DNA of 64,000 bases from Nocardia jiangxiensis NBRC 101359 (lineage in GTDB: Bacteria > Actinomycetota > Actinomycetes > Mycobacteriales > Mycobacteriaceae). This document shows, piece after piece, positions 41,689-49,984 of this stretch; the stretch's first letter is position 1; the number at the start of each line of letters is the position of its first letter. A program made the translations under genes and the position numbers. The DNA lies in contig NZ_BAGB01000047.1 in assembly GCF_000308615.1 (NCBI RefSeq), positions 62,001 through 126,000 of the forward strand, written 5' to 3'. The notes under the pieces were generated by a model. That model was not told the origin of the DNA, searched no databases, and saw nothing but the letters and a program-made list of their open reading frames with translations.

Positions 41689-42852
41689 ATGGTGGACGTT
41701 GATGTGACCGAGGCAGTGCGGCAGCTCCTACCGCAGCTCGTAGCACGTGCGAAGGAAGTCGACGCGACCGGGCGCATACCGCAGGAGTCGATCGCCGAAC
41801 TGGTCGACGCCGGGATGTTCCGCATGCTGCAACCGAAGTGGTGCGGCGGCCTGGAGAACGATCCGAGCCTGTTCTACGAGTTCGTCCGGACGATCGCCGG
41901 AGCGTGCGGTTCCACCGGCTGGGTGACCTCGTTCCTGGGTGTGAGCCCCTGGCATGTCGCGCTGTTCGACGAGCGCGCCCAGCGCGATGTCTGGGACGAG
42001 CACCCGGACGCACTGGTCTGCTCGGCCTACGCGCCGGTCGGACGGCTGGTTCCGGTGCCCGGCGGTTACGAGCTCAGCGGGCGCTGGCATTTCGTCTCCG
42101 GATGCGCGCACGCGTCGTGGGCGCTGCTCGGCGGCACCGTGGTCTCCGAGACCGGGCAGTCGGTGGATATCGTCACCGCGCTCGTGCCGCGCTCGGACTA
42201 TCGCATCGAAAATGTCTGGGACACAGTGGGATTGCGCGGCACCGGCGGTGAGGATCTGCATGCCGAACGAGTATTCGTCCCGGAATATCGCATCCTGCGC
42301 AATTTCGACGTCGCGCTGCGGCGCGGGCCGGGTCAGAAGCTCAATCCCGGACCGCTGTACCGCATGCCCTACGGCACGATGTTCAGCCACGCGGTGACCG
42401 CGCCGATTCTCGGTTTCGCGGATGGATCGCTGCGGGTGTTCCTGGAGCATATGCGCGATCACACTCGGCTGAGCCTGGGCGGGCGCACCCTCACCACCGA
42501 ACAGCACATCGCCGTGGGCCGCGCCGAATCGGAGATCGACGCCGCCCTGTTGCAGATCAACCGGAACCTGCGCGAATTGTACGAATGCGCTCGTCGGCGG
42601 GAGGAGATCCCGATGCGGCTGCGCCTGCGCGCCCGGCGCGATCAAGCGTGCGGCACCGAGAAGGCGATCCGGGCGATCGACGAGGTTTTCGGTGCGGCCG
42701 GTGGCATTTCGCTGCGCCGGGGCAATCCGATCGAACGTGCCTGGCGCGACGCGCACGCCGCCAAGGTGCATTCCGCGAACGATGTGAATGCGGCGCTGGC
42801 GCTGTACGGTCAGGGCGCGTTCGGCATCCCCATCGACGACATGCTGGTCTGA
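41689..42852 (+). CDS. HsaA-like flavin-dependent monooxygenase
   Basis: This 387-residue protein has the acyl-CoA-dehydrogenase fold used by two-component flavin monooxygenases such as HsaA. Family features are FRMLQPKWCGGLE near residue 44, ACGSTGWVTSFLGVSPWHVALF near residue 75, LSGRWHFVSGCAHASW near 130, and the C-terminal LRRGNPIERAWRDAHAAKVH helix. It would hydroxylate a phenolic ring with reduced flavin supplied by the reductase encoded at 42956. A second paralogue lies at 43468. It is convergent with the reductase gene across a strong hairpin. ATG 41689 is the probable start. Confidence 0.85.
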   Translation: MVDVDVTEAVRQLLPQLVARAKEVDATGRIPQESIAELVDAGMFRMLQPKWCGGLENDPSLFYEFVRTIAGACGSTGWVTSFLGVSPWHVALFDERAQRDVWDEHPDALVCSAYAPVGRLVPVPGGYELSGRWHFVSGCAHASWALLGGTVVSETGQSVDIVTALVPRSDYRIENVWDTVGLRGTGGEDLHAERVFVPEYRILRNFDVALRRGPGQKLNPGPLYRMPYGTMFSHAVTAPILGFADGSLRVFLEHMRDHTRLSLGGRTLTTEQHIAVGRAESEIDAALLQINRNLRELYECARRREEIPMRLRLRARRDQACGTEKAIRAIDEVFGAAGGISLRRGNPIERAWRDAHAAKVHSANDVNAALALYGQGAFGIPIDDMLV

Positions 42853-42896
42853 GCCGAGCAACCCGCCCCGGCCATCTGGCGCACCCGATCATCCAG

Positions 42897-42939
42897 CGGC
42901 ACAGGGGCATTCGGTGTATTGTCGAATGCCCCTGTGCCG
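42897..42939. terminator. Strong bidirectional terminator
   Basis: CGGCACAGGGGCATTCG and its perfect complement form a 17-base stem with a nine-base loop, between the convergent HsaA-like and reductase genes. Confidence 0.85.
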
Positions 42940-42955
42940 CAAGACCGAATCGCCG

Positions 42956-43468
42956 CTACCAGCCGACCAGCCGGTCCACCACGAGCGTCGCGGTGGACAG
43001 ATAGTCCCCGTAGCTGCCGCGGAAGAACAGCAGCGGCGTCTTGACCGACTCCACCTGCAGTTCGCGCACCCGGCCGACCACCATGAAGTGGTCGCCGAGC
43101 TCCACCTCTTTTTCCACCGTGCAGTCCACCCACGCCACCACGCCGTCCAGTACCGGATTGCCCAATGCCGAAGGGCGCCAGGTCACTTCGGCGAACCGAT
43201 CCGCGCCCTTGGTCCCGAATCTCCGGGAGACGTGATCCTGATCGCCCGCGAGCGCATTGGCACAGAAGCGCCCGGCGGCCCGGATGAGCGGCAGCGTGGA
43301 CGAGGATCGGTCAACCAGGAACGACACCAGCGGCGGGTCCAGGGAGACCGAGGCGAAGGTTCCCACGACCAAACCCTGTGGCCGCTGATCCTCTCCCGTC
43401 GTCGTGATCGCCACGACGCTGGTGGGAAAGTGCCCCAGCACATTTCGGAAGTGCGGACCCTCGACCAT
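42956..43468 (-). CDS. HsaB-like flavin reductase
   Basis: This 170-residue flavin reductase supplies reduced FMN/FAD to HsaA-type oxygenases. It starts MVEGPHFRNVLGHFPTSVVAIT and has the GLVVGTFASVSLDPPLVSFLVDRSS flavin-binding block, FCANALAGDQ, and GDHFMVVGRVRELQV near the C-terminus. Its ATG overlaps the stop of the second HsaA-like gene as ATGA, so oxygenase and reductase are translationally coupled. It probably also serves the first HsaA-like protein and possibly the LLM monooxygenase at 54992. Confidence 0.9.
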   Translation of the reverse strand: MVEGPHFRNVLGHFPTSVVAITTTGEDQRPQGLVVGTFASVSLDPPLVSFLVDRSSSTLPLIRAAGRFCANALAGDQDHVSRRFGTKGADRFAEVTWRPSALGNPVLDGVVAWVDCTVEKEVELGDHFMVVGRVRELQVESVKTPLLFFRGSYGDYLSTATLVVDRLVGW

Positions 43469-44649
43469 CAGGTCAGTCCGACCATCGGGGCGGCCAGATC
43501 CAAGCCCATGGTGGCGAGCGAGTTCGCGTGGTACGCGACGCCGGGCACGTGGATCATGTGCGACAGGCCCACATGCGCGTCCCGCCAGTACCGCTGCAGC
43601 GGGTTGCTGCGGCGCGGGGCGTTGCCGCCGGACCGGGCGAAGATCTCGTCGAGCGCGGAGACCGCCCGCCACGCGGCGCGAACCTGGTTGCGCCGCACCA
43701 CCGATCGGTCCTCGACGGTGACCTCGCCGCCGGCCTCGACCTTCTCGTAGAGGCGGCTGATGCCGTCGATCAGATGCACCCGCGATGCCTGGATCTCCGC
43801 GGCGGCCTCACCGGCGGCGTAGAGCACGTACGGATCGTCCTTGACCTGCACACCGGTCACCGCGACACGGTCGCGCTGCTGGCTCATGTGCAATGCCAGC
43901 GCACCCTCGCAGATGCCGATCACCGCCGAGGTGATCCCGAGCGGGAACATCGAGGTGAAAGGCAGTTTGTACAGTGTCTCGGTGCGTCCGGCGCGGGCCG
44001 CGGCGACACCGGTCTGGATCTCGGTCTGGTCGACCACCCGGTGCGCCGGAATGAAGGCGTTGTCGACGACGACGTCCTTACTGCCGGTTCCCGACAGGCC
44101 GATGACGTCCCAGGTGTCCTCCTGGATGGGAGCATCCGAGCGCGGCACCACCACGTGCAGTACGGCGGGCGGCTGTGCGGGCTTGCCCTTGCCGTTACCG
44201 GCCAGCGCGCCCAGGAAGTTCCAGTCGCAGTGGTCCGAACCGGAGGAGAACGGCCAGCGACCGCTCAGGGTGTAGCCACCCTCGACCGGATCGGCCACCC
44301 CGTTGGGCATATAGGGCGAGGCCACCCAGGTGTCCGGATTCTCGCCCCAGATCTCCTGGGAGACACGAGGATCCATCTGGGCCAGCTCCCACGGATGCAC
44401 GCCGACCACGCCGGCCACCCAGCCCGCCGCGCCGTCGCGCTGCGCCAGGGCCATCACGGCCTCGGCGAAATCCCGTGGGTGCGCGGCGAATCCGCCGTAC
44501 TCCACCGGCTGCAGCAGGCGGATCACCCCCGCCGAACGCATCAGATCGACGGTCTTGTTGCTGAGCTTGCCGAGCGCCTCGTTCTCCTCGGCGAGCGCGG
44601 CGAGCTCGGGGCCGAGCTCCTCGATGCGGTTTACTACTTCGTGTGCCAC
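43468..44649 (-). CDS. HsaA-like flavin-dependent monooxygenase, second copy
   Basis: This 393-residue two-component monooxygenase oxygenase component starts at GTG 44649 after GGAGG. Motifs parallel the copy at 41689: IRLLQPVEYGGF, DGAAGWVAGVVGVHPWELA, LSGRWPFSSGSDHCDW, and the C-terminal RRSNPLQRYWRDAHVGLSHM. It is coupled by ATGA to the flavin reductase, so it is likely the main oxygenase of the meta-cleavage operon. An IclR-type box overlaps the end of the upstream hydrolase gene about 100 bases before its start. Confidence 0.9.
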   Translation of the reverse strand: MAHEVVNRIEELGPELAALAEENEALGKLSNKTVDLMRSAGVIRLLQPVEYGGFAAHPRDFAEAVMALAQRDGAAGWVAGVVGVHPWELAQMDPRVSQEIWGENPDTWVASPYMPNGVADPVEGGYTLSGRWPFSSGSDHCDWNFLGALAGNGKGKPAQPPAVLHVVVPRSDAPIQEDTWDVIGLSGTGSKDVVVDNAFIPAHRVVDQTEIQTGVAAARAGRTETLYKLPFTSMFPLGITSAVIGICEGALALHMSQQRDRVAVTGVQVKDDPYVLYAAGEAAAEIQASRVHLIDGISRLYEKVEAGGEVTVEDRSVVRRNQVRAAWRAVSALDEIFARSGGNAPRRSNPLQRYWRDAHVGLSHMIHVPGVAYHANSLATMGLDLAAPMVGLT

Positions 44650-44745
44650 GCCGCACACCTCCTCAATACTGAAAGGTCGAGATCGCCGCTGCGTCGGCGG
44701 GATTCGCTGATTGTCATTTCGCGGTTCGATCCGCGCTCGCGCGCT

Positions 44746-44760
44746 TTCCACTCATCGGAA
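44746..44760. promoter_or_regulatory. IclR-type box before the second HsaA-like gene
   Basis: TTCCACTCATCGGAA matches TTCCGCTSAGCGGAA at 13 of 15 positions. It is four bases beyond the hydrolase stop, suggesting an internal promoter for monooxygenase and reductase. Confidence 0.5.
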
Positions 44761-44763
44761 TGC

Positions 44764-45657
44764 TCACGCCTCGCCCTCGGCCGCGTCCCGGGTGAGGAAC
44801 TCGATGGCCACGCGCTCGAACTCGGCCTTGCGCTCGACCTGCACCCAGTGCCCGCACCGGGCGAAGGTGTGCAGTTCGACCTCCGGTAGCCACCGGTTCG
44901 CGAAGTGCGCCTGGTCGTACGGGAGCATCCGGTCGTCCCGGCCCCAGAGCATCAGCGTCGGGGTCGTGAAGGTGGACGCGCGGGTCCACAGCGGGGTGTA
45001 ACTCTTCTGGTTGGCCGGGTTGAACATCGAGGCGAAGATCGCGCCGGTCCGCGCGAGCACGCCGTCGGCGGTGGCGTTGGTCATCCGCTCGTCGACCAGT
45101 TCGTCGGTGATCAGGGTCTGATCGAAGACCATGGTCTTGATCCAGCCGATCATCCGCTCCCGGCTGGGCTCTTCGAGGAATTCGAACAACCGCTTGAAGC
45201 CCTCGCTGGGCTCGGCCTGGAAGATGCCGACCGACAGTCCGCCCGACCCCATGATGGCGATGCGGCGCACCCGTTCCGGATACAGCGCCGACAGTTCCGC
45301 GGCGACCGCACCACCCATGGAGTTGCCGATGATCGACACGGACTCGATGCCCAGCTCATCCATGAACCGGGCGATCAGTCGCGCCGCGGCGATCGGATAG
45401 ACCTCGGCGAGTTCGGGCAGATCGCTCGCGCCGAAGCCGGGCAGATCCGGCATGATCGTGCGGAACCGCTGCGCGAACACCGGCAGGTTGTGCCGGAAGT
45501 TGGACCAGGCGCTGACGCCGGGACCGGAGCCGTGCAGCAACAGCAGCGGCTCGCCGGTGCCCGCCTCGTGATAGTTGAACGTCAGACCGTCGACTTGTGC
45601 TGTGGCACGGGTCGATTCGTAGGTGAGCTCGGCCGACGCCGATTCGACCGCGGTCAT
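44764..45657 (-). CDS. Meta-cleavage-product hydrolase (HsaD/BphD-like)
   Basis: This 297-residue alpha/beta hydrolase splits the C-C bond of a ring-cleavage product. It has the oxyanion motif LLHGSGPGVSAWSNF at residues 40-54, nucleophile S113 in GNSMGGA, the acid in WGRDDR (D241/D242), and catalytic H270 in GHWVQVE. The HGSGPGVSAW pattern is typical of HsaD and BphD. Its ATG overlaps the dioxygenase stop as ATGA, so it directly follows ring cleavage in the operon. The acyl portion of the substrate is unknown. Confidence 0.92.
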   Translation of the reverse strand: MTAVESASAELTYESTRATAQVDGLTFNYHEAGTGEPLLLLHGSGPGVSAWSNFRHNLPVFAQRFRTIMPDLPGFGASDLPELAEVYPIAAARLIARFMDELGIESVSIIGNSMGGAVAAELSALYPERVRRIAIMGSGGLSVGIFQAEPSEGFKRLFEFLEEPSRERMIGWIKTMVFDQTLITDELVDERMTNATADGVLARTGAIFASMFNPANQKSYTPLWTRASTFTTPTLMLWGRDDRMLPYDQAHFANRWLPEVELHTFARCGHWVQVERKAEFERVAIEFLTRDAAEGEA

Positions 45658-46655
45658 GCCTTCAAGCCCGCCGACGGCATGGTCTCCAGGAACTTCGCCC
45701 CCGGGCCGACGTCGAGCAGGTTGCCGTACCAAGTCTGACCCCACTCCACCGCGGGAAGCTTCCACTCGATCTCCGCGAAGTCCGGATCCATGATGTCGTA
45801 CCCGCCGGAGTACAGCTCGACGCGGTGGCCCGAGCCCGGGTCGTGGATGTAGAGGTACATCGCCTGGCCGATCCCGTGCTTGCCGGGGCCGTGGCCGAAT
45901 TCGATGTCCAGATCCTTGATCTCGTCGGTGATCCGCAGGATGTCGCTGTAGTTCTCGATGTTGAACGCGACGTGGTGGAACCGGCCGTTGGTCTCGTCGG
46001 GGCTGATGCCGATCGCGATGTCGTGCGATTGGTGCGTCACCGACAGCCACGAGGCCATCACGGTCTGCGGGGCCTGCGGAACCATGACGAATTCGCGGCG
46101 CTTGAAGCCCAGCGCCTCGCGCAGCCACCCCTCGGCCTGGTTCACCGTGCTCGGGCTGGTCTGCACGTTGAGGTGGTCCAGGCGGCGCACGCCCCAGCCG
46201 CGCCGGCGCGAGCTGTTGGTGGGCAGCTTCGAGCGCAGCTCCGGCGGCGCGAGCGGCTTGTCGATGTCGTAGTACAGCTCGATCGGGTGCTCCCCGCCGG
46301 GAATCAGGAAGCGGATCGCGGTGCCGCGACCGGTCTCGTGCCCGGCGGGCAGCTCGACGGTCTCGACCTCGGCGGCGGTCAGCTGCTGGTGGAACAGCTC
46401 CACGTCCTCGGGCCGCTTGACCCGGAAGCTGTAGGTGTTGACCTTGGCCTCGGCCTGCTGGGTCAGTACCAGCGAGTGGTGCACCAGTTCCTGATAGCCG
46501 CGCAGGTAGGCCACCCCGTCGGACTGGGCGACGACCTCCATGCCGAGCAGGTCGCGGTAGAACCACAGCGAACGCTCCAGGTCGGGCGTGCCGAGGTTGA
46601 TGCCGCCCGCGTGCGCGATCTGCGGGCCCGGGTTGTAGTCGTGGGAACTGGCCAT
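45654..46655 (-). CDS. Extradiol catechol dioxygenase (VOC family)
   Basis: This 333-residue type I extradiol dioxygenase opens a catechol ring next to its hydroxyls. It has two vicinal-oxygen-chelate modules, each beginning with a GGINLGTPDLERS or RLDHLNVQTS strand. The iron ligands are H161 (RLDHLNV), H228 (FHHVAFN) and E280 (HRVELYSGGYDI). It is somewhat longer than HsaC. It heads the operon with the coupled hydrolase and the monooxygenase/reductase pair. Two IclR-type boxes lie in the upstream gap. Confidence 0.9.
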   Translation of the reverse strand: MASSHDYNPGPQIAHAGGINLGTPDLERSLWFYRDLLGMEVVAQSDGVAYLRGYQELVHHSLVLTQQAEAKVNTYSFRVKRPEDVELFHQQLTAAEVETVELPAGHETGRGTAIRFLIPGGEHPIELYYDIDKPLAPPELRSKLPTNSSRRRGWGVRRLDHLNVQTSPSTVNQAEGWLREALGFKRREFVMVPQAPQTVMASWLSVTHQSHDIAIGISPDETNGRFHHVAFNIENYSDILRITDEIKDLDIEFGHGPGKHGIGQAMYLYIHDPGSGHRVELYSGGYDIMDPDFAEIEWKLPAVEWGQTWYGNLLDVGPGAKFLETMPSAGLKA

Positions 46656-46730
46656 GCGAGCTCTCCTTCGAATCCGAAATGACGTGCTGGCGGAAAGTCT
46701 GGGCACCGGCCGCACCTCGCACGCGAGAGT

Positions 46731-46815
46731 TTCCACACACCGGGAGCGTCCTTCGCGTATCGCCCGCTCCCCCGGCTCACCGTGGCGGTCCTGCGCTTTC
46801 TCCCGCTCAGCGGAA
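46731..46815. promoter_or_regulatory. Two IclR-type boxes between dioxygenase and KstD-like gene
   Basis: TTCCACACACCGGGA (46731-46745, 11 of 15) and TCCCGCTCAGCGGAA (46801-46815, 14 of 15) lie in the divergent gap 46656-46934. Confidence 0.5.
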
Positions 46816-46870
46816 ACGCGCCCGCGCCCACACGTCCGTGCCCGCAACACTCGGGAAAATCGGAATATCC

Positions 46871-46884
46871 GTGACACATGTCAC
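46871..46884. promoter_or_regulatory. Crp/GlxR-like site upstream of the KstD-like gene
   Basis: GTGACACATGTCAC is a perfect GTGA-N6-TCAC palindrome, 51 bases upstream of the start. Confidence 0.5.
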
Positions 46885-46934
46885 TCGGCGGTCGTATTCC
46901 TTTACGCCGCACAGGAACTCGCGAGGAATAGGAG

Positions 46935-48539
46935 ATGGTGATGCCCGCTGCCGAAGAAACCTACGACATCGTGGTCGTCGGGTCCGGAGGGGGTTTGGTC
47001 GGCGCCTATGTCGCGGCCTCCCGTGGACTGCGCACCCTCGTCATCGAGAAAACCGACCGTTTCGGCGGGACGACCGCGTATTCCGGTGCGGGCCTGTGGT
47101 TTCCGGGCAGCGCGCCGCTGCGGCGCGCCGGTGTCGAGGACGACCCCGAGGCCGCCCGCGCCTATCTGCGCGATATCGTCGCCGACGACTCCAGGCAGGT
47201 CCTGCAGGACACCTACCTGGCCACCGCTCCACAACTGATCGACGAGCTCGAACAGAACCCGTTGTTCCAGGAATTCTCCTACGGCCCGGTGCCGGACTAT
47301 TTCGGTGATCGTCCGGGCGCGACCCCGACGGGCCGCACCATCTTCCCGCCGGACATCACCGCCGCCGAACTCGGCGACCTCGCCCCGCTGATCCGCGACC
47401 AGATTCCGGTCGAGCGCCGCGGCCTCACCCCGGACCCGGTACTCACCGGCGGTCGCGCCCTGATCGGCCGGGCGCTGAAAGCGTTCCTGGAGACCGGAAA
47501 TGGATCGTATCTGCTGGAAACCGCGCTGGAGAACCTCACCGTCGAGAACGACCGGGTGGTCGGCGTGGAGGCGGTGCGCAAGGGTGAGCGGCTGCGCATC
47601 CACGCCACCCACGGGGTGATCCTGGCCGCCGGTGGTTTCGAGCGCAATCGTGAACTGCGCGAGAAGTACGGTGTCGCCCCCTACAACGGCAACTGGTCCA
47701 ACGGCGCTCCGGCCAATACCGGTGACGCGCTGCAAGCGGCGGTCGCGATCGGCGCGGACACCGAGTTGCTCGACGAGGCGTGGTTCGTCCCGGGCCTGAT
47801 CCAGCCCGACGGGCTTCCGGTCTTCCACACCGGCACCCGCGGCGGCTTCTGGGTGAACAGCGCGGGCGAGCGCTTCATGAACGAGTGCCAGCCGTACGAC
47901 CGTGCCGGGCACGAGATGCTGCGCCTGCACAAGAGCACCGGCGTTCCGCATATTCCCGCGCACTGGGTGTTCGATCAACGTCAGCTCGACCGCGACAGTT
48001 TCGGCGGCGACCCGGCTGCGCCGCCGCGCCCGGAGTGGTTCGCCTCGGGTGCGCTGCGCAAGGCCGAAACGCTCGAGGAGCTGGCCGCGCTGATCTCGGT
48101 CCCGATCGAGAACCTGCGCAAGACCGTGCAGGAATACAACGACGCGGCGGACAAGGGCGTCGACGAGAAGTTCCATCGCGGCGAGAGCTCCTGGGACGCA
48201 ATGCATTCCCAGGTCGTCGGATTCCCCGCGGGCCCGCAGATGAACTACGCCATCGGCCCCAACACCGAGGCGGTGAATCCGGTGCTGCCGCCACTGGACA
48301 CCCCGCCGTACTACGTCGCGACGGTCGTGCTGTCCGATATCGGGACCAAGGGCGGGTTGAAGACCGATGAGAACTCCCGGGTGCTGCGCCCGGACGGTGC
48401 GCCGATCCCGGGGCTGTACGCCTCGGGCAATACGATGGCCGCCATGTCGGGGCGGGTCTATCCCGGTGCGGGCACGCCGATCGGGTCGAGCCTCGTGTTC
48501 TCCTATCGCGCGGTGCTGGATATCGCCTCCGCGCGATGA
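46935..48539 (+). CDS. 3-ketosteroid-dehydrogenase-like FAD enzyme
   Basis: This is a 534-residue flavoprotein of the succinate dehydrogenase/fumarate reductase superfamily, closest to 3-ketosteroid Delta1-dehydrogenases. FAD-binding motifs are VVGSGGGLVGAYVAASRG near residue 14, EKTDRFGGTTAYSGAGLW near residue 38 and the C-terminal GLYASGNTMAAMSGRVYPGAG. Y509 and G513 match the Tyr/Gly pair that polarises the 3-keto group in KstD. The alternative start MPAAEETYD lies two codons downstream. Together with the HsaA-D-like genes it suggests ring desaturation followed by aromatic ring opening. A generic enone dehydrogenase cannot be ruled out. Confidence 0.86.
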   Translation: MVMPAAEETYDIVVVGSGGGLVGAYVAASRGLRTLVIEKTDRFGGTTAYSGAGLWFPGSAPLRRAGVEDDPEAARAYLRDIVADDSRQVLQDTYLATAPQLIDELEQNPLFQEFSYGPVPDYFGDRPGATPTGRTIFPPDITAAELGDLAPLIRDQIPVERRGLTPDPVLTGGRALIGRALKAFLETGNGSYLLETALENLTVENDRVVGVEAVRKGERLRIHATHGVILAAGGFERNRELREKYGVAPYNGNWSNGAPANTGDALQAAVAIGADTELLDEAWFVPGLIQPDGLPVFHTGTRGGFWVNSAGERFMNECQPYDRAGHEMLRLHKSTGVPHIPAHWVFDQRQLDRDSFGGDPAAPPRPEWFASGALRKAETLEELAALISVPIENLRKTVQEYNDAADKGVDEKFHRGESSWDAMHSQVVGFPAGPQMNYAIGPNTEAVNPVLPPLDTPPYYVATVVLSDIGTKGGLKTDENSRVLRPDGAPIPGLYASGNTMAAMSGRVYPGAGTPIGSSLVFSYRAVLDIASAR

Positions 48540-48543
48540 ACGC

Positions 48544-48589
48544 CCGTTCGGCCGTCCGCGACCCCATCGGGTTGCGAACGGCCGAACGG
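48544..48589. terminator. Bidirectional terminator between KstD-like and IclR genes
   Basis: CCGTTCGGCCGT pairs with ACGGCCGAACGG around an inner CGCGACCC/GGGTTGCG stem, between convergent genes. Confidence 0.75.
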
Positions 48590-48614
48590 CACTGTGGATC
48601 GGAATTCTCTGGGC

Positions 48615-49520
48615 TCAGAACCATTCGCCGCGTTCACCCATGGCGACCAGACGCCCCAGCGCCTCGCTCAGCGACGGGGCCTGCGGCATATCGCGCAGCA
48701 CGACCGAGTCCGGGTGCGGACGTGGCCGCTGCCCGTAGTCGCCGCTGAGCTTCTCGGAGATGACATGCGCGGTGTTGACTACCAGCGGAGCCAGCCGCTC
48801 CAGCGCCACGCGTGCGTCACCGACCAGCGAGATGCCGCCGATCGGCCCGTCCGGTCCCCGGACCGCGGCGCCGACACACGCGATGGCGTGGTCGCACTCA
48901 CCGCACTCGAAGGCCAGGCCGTTGCGGGCGCGGATACGATTCAACTCCTGGTGCAGAACACCGATGTCGCCGATACTCCGCACCGTGCGCCTGGTGAGGC
49001 CCTGCTCGTATCGAGCGTCGACCTCTTCCGGAGACAACCACGCCAACATGGCCTTGCCGACCGCGGTGCAGTGCGCGGGAGCTCGCCCACCCACCATCGA
49101 GGGCACCCGCATCGCGGCCTTACCACCGACCTTGTCGAGGTAATAGACCTCGCCGCCATCCAGTACGGCCAGATGCGCCACCAGTTCGGTGCGCATCGCG
49201 AGGGCGTGTAACAGGGGGAATGCCGCGGTGCGCAAGGCACTGTGCCCGACCTCCCGGCCGCCCAACCCCAGCGCCCGCGGGCCCAGAGCGTATTCGCGGC
49301 CGTTGCGGTCCAACCAGCCCAACCGGACGAGTTTTTCCAGGATGCGATGGGTGGTCGAACGCGGTAGGTTGGTGCGGCTGGCGACGTCTTCGAGCGTCAG
49401 ACGTGTCTGCGGCCCGCCGAATGTATCCATGATCAGTGTCATTCGATCCACCATCGAGGGTGGCAATTCGTGCCGATCGTCGTCGACGACGGCATTGTCG
49501 GTCAACACTGAGGCCATCAT
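48615..49520 (-). CDS. IclR-family transcriptional regulator
   Basis: This 301-residue IclR regulator has a winged helix at about residues 20-85 (LTLEDVASRTNLPRSTTHRI...LVRLGWL). The effector-binding domain follows, with RVPSMVGGRAPAHCTAVGKAMLAWL near residue 140 and GLAFECGECDHAIACVGAAV near 205. A 30-residue C-terminal extension follows the family core. It is the only specific regulator inside region B. The TTCCGCTSAGCGGAA palindromes upstream of its neighbours are candidate operators. The ligand is probably an aromatic or cyclic pathway intermediate. These assignments are inferred from position. Confidence 0.92.
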   Translation of the reverse strand: MMASVLTDNAVVDDDRHELPPSMVDRMTLIMDTFGGPQTRLTLEDVASRTNLPRSTTHRILEKLVRLGWLDRNGREYALGPRALGLGGREVGHSALRTAAFPLLHALAMRTELVAHLAVLDGGEVYYLDKVGGKAAMRVPSMVGGRAPAHCTAVGKAMLAWLSPEEVDARYEQGLTRRTVRSIGDIGVLHQELNRIRARNGLAFECGECDHAIACVGAAVRGPDGPIGGISLVGDARVALERLAPLVVNTAHVISEKLSGDYGQRPRPHPDSVVLRDMPQAPSLSEALGRLVAMGERGEWF

Positions 49521-49565
49521 CGGCCTCCTTCTCCAGAGCGTGAACTTCAGCCGCGAGTGTAGCTA

Positions 49566-49581
49566 AAGAGGACCCTCAATT
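49566..49581 (-). promoter_or_regulatory. GAGT-type box upstream of iclR
   Basis: The minus strand reads TTGAGGGTCCTCTTT, 45 bases upstream of the IclR start and similar to the box at 15058. Confidence 0.35.
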
Positions 49582-49923
49582 GTGTCGGTTTCGGAAAATT
49601 TGCCACCAGTACTGTGAAGTCGGACGTTTTTCCGATGAATCGCCGTCTCAGGCATATCCGCGACACCGTCTGCCATCGACATGGGAACTTGCCGACCGCC
49701 ATCCGGATGGATGACATAGCACCCTTCGAGACGGCGAACCACGATGCCATGCCAGAAGTTAGCCACATCGCCGCACCGGCGAGCAGCCGAGCATGATCCG
49801 GCGTGGAGCCGACTACGTGCACTGCGGTTGAGGCTACCGAATTTGCAGTCGGCACCCGCCTGGACGGTCGATCGCCGCCGCCCGGTCACCGGTCGGCCCG
49901 GACACCGACACACAGACGACGAA

Positions 49924-49954
49924 CTCCGCCAAGAGAGCGAATCCCTTGGCGGAG
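49924..49954. terminator. Terminator after the second MFS gene
   Basis: CTCCGCCAAG and its perfect complement form a ten-base stem with an eleven-base loop, 30 bases beyond the stop of the minus-strand MFS gene. Confidence 0.75.
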
Positions 49955-49984
49955 CCGAAAATACAATCCTCGGGCGACCGGACG

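Larger units (their letters stand above)
49521..49984. other. Gap between IclR and MFS genes
   Basis: This holds a GAGT-type box at 49566 (minus strand) near the IclR start and a terminator at 49924. Short minus-strand frames between 49550 and 49913 show no recognisable protein and are less GC-rich than the neighbours. They could be a decayed gene, but I cannot name it. Confidence 0.5.

Noticed and set aside
46656..46934. KstR-type steroid operator in the dioxygenase/KstD-like promoter
   Set aside because: No AAC-N4-GTT type palindrome was found there; the visible palindromes are the TTCCGCTSAGCGGAA and GTGA-N6-TCAC types.
49550..49913. Short minus-strand frames between iclR and the MFS gene as a possible small protein
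   Set aside because: Overlapping frames on the same strand contradict each other and none has a good start or known motif.
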